Of a stretch of DNA of 26,934 bases, positions 20,823 to 26,934 are shown in pieces. The position numbers and the translations under genes were made by a program. The notes below the pieces were generated by a model. It searched no databases. It saw nothing but the letters and a program-made list of their open reading frames with translations, and was not told the origin of the DNA. The stretch's first letter is position 1; each line of letters starts with the position of its first letter. The stretch comes from Elysia marginata (Eukaryota; Mollusca; Gastropoda; Plakobranchidae), in NCBI GenBank assembly GCA_019649035.1, contig BMAT01008551.1, forward strand, positions 261,738 through 288,671. Direction: 5' to 3'.

Positions 20823-21786
20823 ATGTGGAAGCCATTACTTAATGGGCGAAGGGGTTTGGTTCTCATTTTGCTTCTCAGTCTGTTTCACTTTGGTTCGACA
20901 TCAAGTATTCCTAGAAATTATAGGGTCAGTCTGAACAAAACCGAAAAAGAGACTGTAAACGAATATACAGAGGCTGGTGCAAGTAAGGAAGATACGGCTG
21001 CAAGAAAAGTAAATACTATTGAAGAAAGTATTCTGCAGCAGTCCCCAACGCCATTTATGAAAACCCCGTTTAGCCCGCCAAAGACTGTCCATTACTACTC
21101 TGTCCCAACTACAAATAAAGAGACAGAATCATACGGAACCGAAATAACGAACTCGTTACTGCAGCGCCACAATAGAATTGTTGATTCTCAAGGAAGATCT
21201 AGAAATAGTTTTGTTGATATTCCAAAATTGCAAAACGGAGACGAGAATACAGCCGTGAAACCTTATCCCAGCGGTAAAGTACCACGGGGAAGACAAAGTA
21301 TGCCCTCAAAGATTGTACAAAGCATATCCGACAGTTACCCTAATTGGTGGACTGAGCAAAGTGGCTATCACAAAAAGAACAAAACTAGTGTGAGTAATCT
21401 AAATGGCCAACAGGAAGATTATCTTCGAAACAGACAGAGTGGGAGCATGATTGACGGTCTCGGTGTAAAACCCGAGGAACCGACAGAATATCCTCTAGAG
21501 GGGACTAAGTCTGCTCGTCAAAGCACTCCTAAAAGTAAAACCATGATGGCAGTGATTTCTGAGATGATGACTGAAGCGTCAGGCAAGGAATTTGAGTCAA
21601 ATCAGTACTCAACAACAGGAGAGTCCGATAGCCATGGAGATAGGAGTGAGTCCGAAAGCTACGCAGGGGCGATCGAACCAGACAGCTATGCAGGCAAACT
21701 TCTTACCAAGCCCAGACCGGCCGATGCTGGGAGCCAAGAAGCGCCATCTGACGCTACTCTCGGTCTGCTTACCTCACATCCCCACG
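20823..21786 (+). CDS. Chitinase exon 1: signal peptide and disordered extension
   Basis: The exon has 321 codons plus one base (exit phase 1) and the donor CACG|GTAAGG. Residues 1-28 form a signal peptide (MWKPLLNGRRGLVLILLLSL start). Residues 29-321 are rich in Ser, Thr, Glu, Lys and Pro, contain no Cys, have sequons at Asn38 and Asn186, and carry a short internal repeat (SESYAG...DSYAG). No domain was recognised. The last base plus the first two of the next exon give Gly, so ...SHPHG joins KPKKLIFCYY in frame. A further phase-symmetric exon in the 2.9-kb intron cannot be excluded. Confidence 0.85.
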
Positions 21787-22630
21787 GTAAGGATAATGGC
21801 TCAATGTTTTGATATAAAAAAAATTTCTGTTTAGCTCTCAGTCTCTGTATGTTTGTCTATATGTTTGTCAGTTTATCTCTAGAAACTTAGGGGACGCTAA
21901 CTGATTAAAGGATTTATCTACCATAATCATCTATCCGACAGACCACAATCATGTGGCCACTATACTAGTATACTAAGTGTGCCACAAGCTTGCGTCAGCA
22001 TTCAGGTTTTCAACAGGTCAATCCTTCCCTAGCGTCTTACCTAAGTATGAAGGCTACATGTTCATCGTATTCAAAAAAAGTGACGCATTTTTGCACTCTT
22101 GTCAAACCAAAATGAAATTGGAACAAGTAATGCCTAAACTGTCTTATAGGTCAAGATCAAGACTAAAATAAAATCTATAAGCTTGTAAAGTTTGAGTAAG
22201 ACAAACGAAGTTTTGAGTCAAAAGCAACATGAAGACTTGTTATGGAAAACTAAAGGCTTCAGACTGTTATACACACGTTCGCGCTGTAAAATGAAATCAT
22301 CAAAATAATTTTATAAAAACTACTATGTTTTCTTATCTACTTCAATGAAATTTGATATGATCGATGGAAAAATTAACTTCTCATTGCACGAGTAAATTTG
22401 AAAATAAATAATCAATTTTAGTTTAATGGTGAAAAAAGCACTCCAACGTGTAATGATAGAAATGTTCCATGACGCTTGTTTGTTTTTATTCTGAAGTTCT
22501 TTAATTGAAAAAGAAACCAGAAACATGCACTGAAATTAGGAGAAACCACGGATCTATGTGGAAACAAGTTTGTTCGCCATTACGTAGGTTTACACCGAAA
22601 ACCAACAACAAGTATCTGGTATTGCTCCTC

Positions 22631-22676
<46 letters not shown>

Positions 22677-25355
22677 CCTTAAAGAAAATTGTCTTCTTCG
22701 TCTTCTTCTTCTTTTATTTCTTCTTTTCATTAGTTTCTTTTAGTACATTTACTCTTTTCCAGCTTTCACTCTTCCTATTTCTAACAATGTTCTCCTCTTC
22801 GTCTTTTTTCTTATCTTTCCGATTGTGGTACTCACTCGCTTCCATCTCTTTTCCTTGTACTACGATTATGAAAAAAAAAAGATTAGCAAAATAACATTCG
22901 ACAACTTAAACTCTTGTAACGACTGAGATCTCGTGATCTTTCCAGAGGTTACGATGACATTGTACATTACCATCGCCTTAAGACCTCCCTTGAGATAATC
23001 TCTATAGCGGAGTCATGTTTTTTCTAGGCTTGTTGCTCTCTTGTTAGTTTTCTGTGTTTGCTTGTTGCGACGTCCGCTTTAACACGACAAGGTAAACTTA
23101 ATCACGACCAGTTAACGAGGACGGATCTTGCGTGCGGCAACGGCTTTTCTACACTTAGTGTTTATTCTCCTCAGCAGGCAGATGATTTCCGCTTTTAGAG
23201 AAACTTTAAAAGATTTGAGCAGGAGAGATTGCATGTAAACCTAAGCTCAGTAGATACTGGTGTATAAAGCTTTCGGACATCAGCTTAGTAAATTTGACAA
23301 TTGCTTGCAAGGGGCCTTTCCCTTATCAAATGAATATAAAACAAATAAATGGTTATTTTATCATTACACAAGACAATACCATAATAGATGACACATTAAG
23401 TTCACCCTGACGACACAAAACTTCAACTCCTCTGTCAAAAAGAAAATCCGAGAGTCTGGTTTTCGAGAAAAAATTCTTTTCACAAAAGAGCGTGTGGCTA
23501 TTTTTCAAACGATAAGCTAAATACATTTTTAACTTAGATTTTCAACCTGATAAGATTTCGTGCTTTCAGATGCATAATTAGGCTATGTATAAACTAACGT
23601 CATTGACACGTCATAATTTTTTCTAACAGCCAAAAAATTAAAAACAGACAAGATAGAGAACTCTGGTAAAAAACTGCAACTACACAGGACTTCTTCCAAA
23701 CTGAGGTCAGCAGACAGACTTATGCGACGTTATGTACGCAGTTTAGTAAACCCATAGGGTCTCCATTTTTTTTTTTTTTTGGTTTCCTGGGAAGGTACAT
23801 CCGGCGCCCCACTTTTTTAGAGAGAGTTGTAACTCTACCGTTTCTCCAACTCTGTGTTAATAGCCTAGAGCACCGTGTTAAAGCGTGCATCATGAACTCT
23901 TCAGAGATCATTCTCTGGATGTTCACCAGATACAATTTTCTGTCAGATATTCCCCATATTATTTTCCCTTATACTATAGGCATATTAACCTAATATTCCA
24001 CATCTACGCCCTGGGTTGATCTGATTAAGACTCCTTCTCGCTTTCACTTCCGGCTTGACTAAGAGAAGTTCGTAAAAAAGCATCATTTCAAAATGTCTCG
24101 TTTTCAGGGTGATTGAGTCGGAAGTCAGAAATTCCCTGTTCTGACAAAACGTCATTGAAGTGTCCATTTGTCTTTTTTTTATATATATATATTCTAAATC
24201 AAGGAAAATTGTAATATATGTCTACAGATTTTTTATACTTTTAAGAAATTGTTCCACATTTGAAAACTAAAAATATGTCTTGTGTAAAACAGTAGAGCCT
24301 GTAAAAGTAAAAACTGTGACACCCTGGACGCGAAACAAGTTGCATTGTTGCTTGATTTGTGAAAGGGAATAGTTTTCTACGTGTTGTAGCATAATGATCA
24401 GAGATAGTATTCTTGTATGTTGACTAACCAAAAAACGATGTCGGGGTGGGTGGGATAATTAACTACATAGACCGCCAATTCCGTTCCGAGATTGACTTTG
24501 ATATCATTTTTGCCTCGAGAATTTTTCTCATAGGCCCTTAGGCTGAGAAACAGTGAACTTTTTAAAAAATTTTTTTTTCAAACTGATTGTACGCTCGTAC
24601 TAAACCCTCTTCCACTTCCAGTATTGTTTTTTTTTTGTTTTTGTTTTGTTTGTTTTTTTGGGTGGGTGGGTTCTTTCATTTTGCACATAGATATATTTTC
24701 AATTTCCTCTTTGTTCAGGAAAACCGAAGAAACTTATCTTCTGCTACTATGGGACGTCTGCTAACTCCCGACCAGGTGTTGGGAAGTTTTGGCCGGAGAA
24801 TGTTGACCCTTTCCTGTGTACTCATCTCATCTTCGCCTTCGCAGACATCACAAAGGACGGGACAAACATTAAACCTAATAATTGGAACGACCTTGGCGAG
24901 AATGGTTCGTTTGATGTGTTTTATGAAGCAGTGTGGCGAATATTATTTCAAAAGTCTGTGTTTGTTTTTTTGCTAGTGTTAGTAGAAAAATATTTTCTTA
25001 ATTATGTTGTTGTAAGCATTGTTGATTGTTATAGTAGTTTAATCTCCTATCATTTTATCTCTTTTAACATTATCTGCCAACTGTCCATCGACTCTTCGTT
25101 TTGTTTTGTTTTTCGTGTCTACGGTTAAAAACTTCTCTTTAGTAAAAAAATACATCATGCTTTATGTGTACGAAGATGAACAGAGAAGATTTGATGCCGC
25201 TGAACTTAGTGGCACTAAACACCATGCCAATTTAAAGTCCAGATGAGAAGTCTAAATACAGATGTTTCTGTTTCTAGCTTGATTTTCAAGTTACTTAACT
25301 GACAAAATTATAAAATACTGCTTTGTATTCTATCTTTTCTCTCTCGCTCGCTCTG

Positions 25356-25393
<38 letters not shown>

Positions 25394-25448
25394 TCTCTCT
25401 CTATCTGGTCTCTCGCTCTCTCCGGTCTCTCTCTCTTTCTCTCTCTGA

Positions 25449-25496
<48 letters not shown>

Positions 25497-26851
25497 ATCT
25501 AAGGTCTGTATAAGAGAACATTGCGCCTGAAGGAGAAGAACAAAGACCTAAAGATTCTTCTGGCTGTGGGAGGATGGAAGATCGGATCCAAACCATTCCT
25601 GCCAGTCATAGAGAGCTCTGATACATGGAAGATATGGATATCCAACGTCATTGACTACCTCAGGAGGTAAATAAAGCAGACATGATGTGCAAGCTAGATA
25701 CAGTTACCGGATATAATAGACTTATAGTTATATATCGTATCTCTAGTTTCATCCCTTTCTTGTAAATATTATTAGGGCTGCATTGTACACATCAATTCCG
25801 CGGTATCCGCCACCTTGAAATATAATTTTTTAATCAGGATGATAGAAGGGTCGATATGTACTTTTTTCTTGCCATAAATTCAGGGTGAAAGATCACTATT
25901 ATTATTTCTTTGGTATCATTTTTTTTTTCTCATAAATATTGAAAACAAGTGATGTATATCCATTCAAAATAACATCAGAGCATTCACGGATGGCTCACCG
26001 ATGAAGTTTAAGCCCTACTTTGGAAACCCTCGAACTACTCACCAAGCAACCCCCTCCTCAACAAAAAACAAATCATGACAGTTTTCAATGTCACAAAACT
26101 TATACGTAGTATTTATCAACCGTACAAAAATAGGATTTGTTTTAGGGTTTCAATCTTATTTTAGAAGTAAGGGATCTTCGAGGGGGATCGAGAGGCTTTG
26201 GCGTCGAAGAGAAGAGGATGACTGCCACCCTTTTCAGAAGAAGGTTTTCAGTCATAGGATATTATGTCTCGTGCACTTGACTATAAAAAGAAACTTGAAG
26301 GGTTTGGGGGATAATAATAGGATATATGTGATGAAAAAAAAAGGGATAAAAGGAATGGTACATTCACATCTAATCGATTTTGATTGAGGCTGATTATAAA
26401 TAAACTCTACAGGAAAAATTTAACACATGCAAAAAAAAAAAAACAACACAAAAGACAAGCAAATCGAAGAAACAAAATAGGGACAGGCAGGTAGCTGACT
26501 AATTTGATCCAAATTGTCGTTTTGTTGAAATTACCCCCGCCCCCCCCCTCCCCAACCTTCTACTAACAACCCCTCCCTCCTGTCGTTTTAATCGTTTTTT
26601 TTTCCGCTAAACATTATGTCATTTCAAAGATATTGAATGTTATAATGATAACGCACAAGCTACACAAAGATCAGTTATAAACTATTATTTTCAGCGATTT
26701 TTCAAGCGTTTAACGTGTGACACAGAAAACCCACCATTCTTCTTTTTTGTCATCCAGATTTGGTTTCGATGGCTTGGACATGGATTGGGAATTTCCAGGG
26801 TGGAGAGGCAGTGGGCCGGAGGACAGGCACAAGTTTACTCTGTTTATGAAG
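20823..26851 (+). CDS. Secreted GH18 chitinase with long N-terminal extension (5' part, four coding exons)
   Basis: Four exons join in phase into 469 residues and the gene runs off the right edge. Known of the family: GH18 enzymes cleave chitin by substrate-assisted catalysis; in animals they act extracellularly in digestion, cuticle or shell turnover and defence. Seen: a signal peptide (basic start, hydrophobic residues 11-24, likely cleavage near 26-30), then about 290 polar residues without cysteine, then the barrel. Barrel markers are LIFCYYG, LCTHLIFAFAD, LKILLAVGGW and the catalytic FGFDGLDMDWE (D442, D445, D447, E449 in the visible protein). Cys330 and Cys355 fit the conserved first disulfide. 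The start is the ATG at 20823, because it begins the signal peptide just after a splice acceptor. All four catalytic-motif residues are present, so activity is likely. Later barrel strands and any chitin-binding domain lie outside the window. Confidence 0.93.
22632..22673. repeat. (CT)n microsatellite
   Basis: A pure CT run of about 42 bases within chitinase intron 1, followed by T/C-rich degenerate sequence that leads into the dispersed repeat copy. Confidence 0.95.
22744..22918 (+). repeat. Dispersed repeat, copy 2 of 2
   Basis: Diverged partner of 18824-19003, with the same block order and orientation. It sits directly downstream of the (CT)n tract; copy 1 has only CT-rich sequence at the equivalent place. 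Confidence 0.65.
24719..24904 (+). CDS. Chitinase exon 2: first GH18 strands
   Basis: The acceptor is TTTGTTCAG|GA. The exon reads KPKKLIFCYYGTSANSRPGV through LCTHLIFAFADI to NWNDLGEN plus one base. The donor is AATG|GTTCGT, weak at the +3 position, but it is the only nearby phase-1 GT. It joins to exon 3 as ENG-LYKR, without gap or excess against the family. The frame stays open past the donor to 25128. Confidence 0.9.
24905..25503 (+). other. Chitinase intron 2
   Basis: The intron begins with the weak donor GTTCGT and ends with the acceptor TCTAAG right after the (CT)n tract. The exon-2 frame stays open to a stop at 25126-25128, so intron retention would add about 74 mostly hydrophobic residues and end the protein. 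Confidence 0.8.
25333..25494. repeat. Compound (CT)n tract at a splice acceptor
   Basis: About 160 bases of CT repeats with interruptions (CTCG, CTGGT, CTGAT) end nine bases before the AG of exon 3. They form an exceptionally long polypyrimidine tract on the transcribed sense strand. Confidence 0.95.
25504..25666 (+). CDS. Chitinase exon 3: LLAVGGW strand
   Basis: The acceptor is GGTATCTAAG|GT, directly behind a long (CT)n tract. The exon reads LYKRTLRLKEKNKDLKILLA, VGGW and then SNVIDYLR plus two bases (phase 2). The donor is GGAG|GTAAAT. VGGW is the third-strand motif of GH18. Confidence 0.93.
25667..26757 (+). other. Chitinase intron 3
   Basis: The intron is bounded by GTAAAT and TCATCCAG. 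AT-rich sequence with a C-rich run near 26536-26554 and an A run near 26430. No exon was recognised. Confidence 0.8.
26758..26851 (+). CDS. Chitinase exon 4: catalytic motif
   Basis: The acceptor is TTTGTCATCCAG|A; the first base completes an Arg codon. FGFDGLDMDWEFPGWRGSG carries the DxxDxDxE catalytic signature with the proton-donor Glu. The exon continues EDRHKFTLFMK and ends in phase 0 at AAG|GTATCG. The next exon is beyond the window. Confidence 0.95.
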
Positions 26852-26934
26852 GTATCGCTCGCAAAATGGGAGACAATTAACCTATTGTAAACTTTTTAAA
26901 ATCTTCCCTTGTATTGCTTTGCATCACTCTGTTT
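26852..26934 (+). other. Start of the next chitinase intron (right edge)
   Basis: GTATCG opens a new intron. The GH18 domain needs roughly 240 more residues, which lie beyond the window. Confidence 0.85.

Larger units (their letters stand above)
21787..24718 (+). other. Chitinase intron 1, 2.9 kb
   Basis: The intron is bounded by GTAAGG and TTGTTCAG. It contains (CT)n at 22632-22673, dispersed-repeat copy 2 (22744-22918) and a short (AT)n near 24180. No further exon was recognised. Minus-strand ORFs at 23720-23935 and 23985-24167 are unrecognised. Confidence 0.75.

Noticed and set aside
22505..22894. 129-codon + strand ORF with Leu/Ser/Phe repeats
   Set aside because: It is driven by the (CT)n tract and T-rich sequence in an intron, with no recognisable family.
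25330..25596. Arg/Glu-rich minus-strand ORF of 88 codons
   Set aside because: It is the reverse of the (CT)n tract plus the antisense of chitinase exon 3.

Overview
This is a eukaryotic, animal-type window: AT-rich, with two multi-exon genes on the + strand, GT/AG introns, many microsatellites and old transposon copies, and no bacterial gene packing. A conserved-core tRNA-derived SINE, (CT)n tracts and the protein sequences suggest a marine invertebrate. A lophotrochozoan such as a mollusc is most likely, but this is inference.

Bases 1-8215 hold the 3' end of a VWA8 (von Willebrand factor A domain-containing protein 8) gene. Five exons (1291-1399, 2809-2934, 6248-6406, 6804-7180, 7471-7582) join in frame into 293 C-terminal residues, including the metal-binding VWA domain, followed by a 3' UTR with a poly(A) signal at 8192. 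The introns carry a 178-bp MITE, several local tandem duplications, three 16-bp palindromic motifs spaced exactly 44 bp apart, and a purine (GA) tract.

Bases 8216-16600 are mostly non-coding. They hold a pogo/Tigger-like MITE relic, a 129-bp near-palindrome, a (CT)n tract, a 76-base assembly gap and a complete minus-strand SINE with probable target-site duplication. Around 16060-16970 there is a plausible promoter: a CRE-like site, a TATA box at 16601, and an uncoding stretch ending in a consensus splice donor at 16963/16964. I propose this as the first, non-coding exon of the next gene.

From 20823 to the right edge lies the 5' part of a secreted family-18 (GH18) chitinase gene. One long exon (20813-21786) encodes a signal peptide and about 290 residues of cysteine-free, probably disordered sequence. 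It joins in phase to three exons (24719-24904, 25504-25666, 26758-26851) that carry the first half of the GH18 barrel, with the catalytic DxxDxDxE motif intact. The gene continues beyond the window. Its introns hold a copy of another dispersed repeat and a compound (CT)n tract that runs into a splice acceptor.

The two genes have no evident functional link: a mitochondrial AAA+/VWA protein and an extracellular chitin hydrolase. No defence system, CRISPR array or functional RNA gene was found. The most unusual items are the long N-terminal extension of the chitinase, the 44-bp-spaced palindromes and the unusual splice signals around the (CT)n intron.
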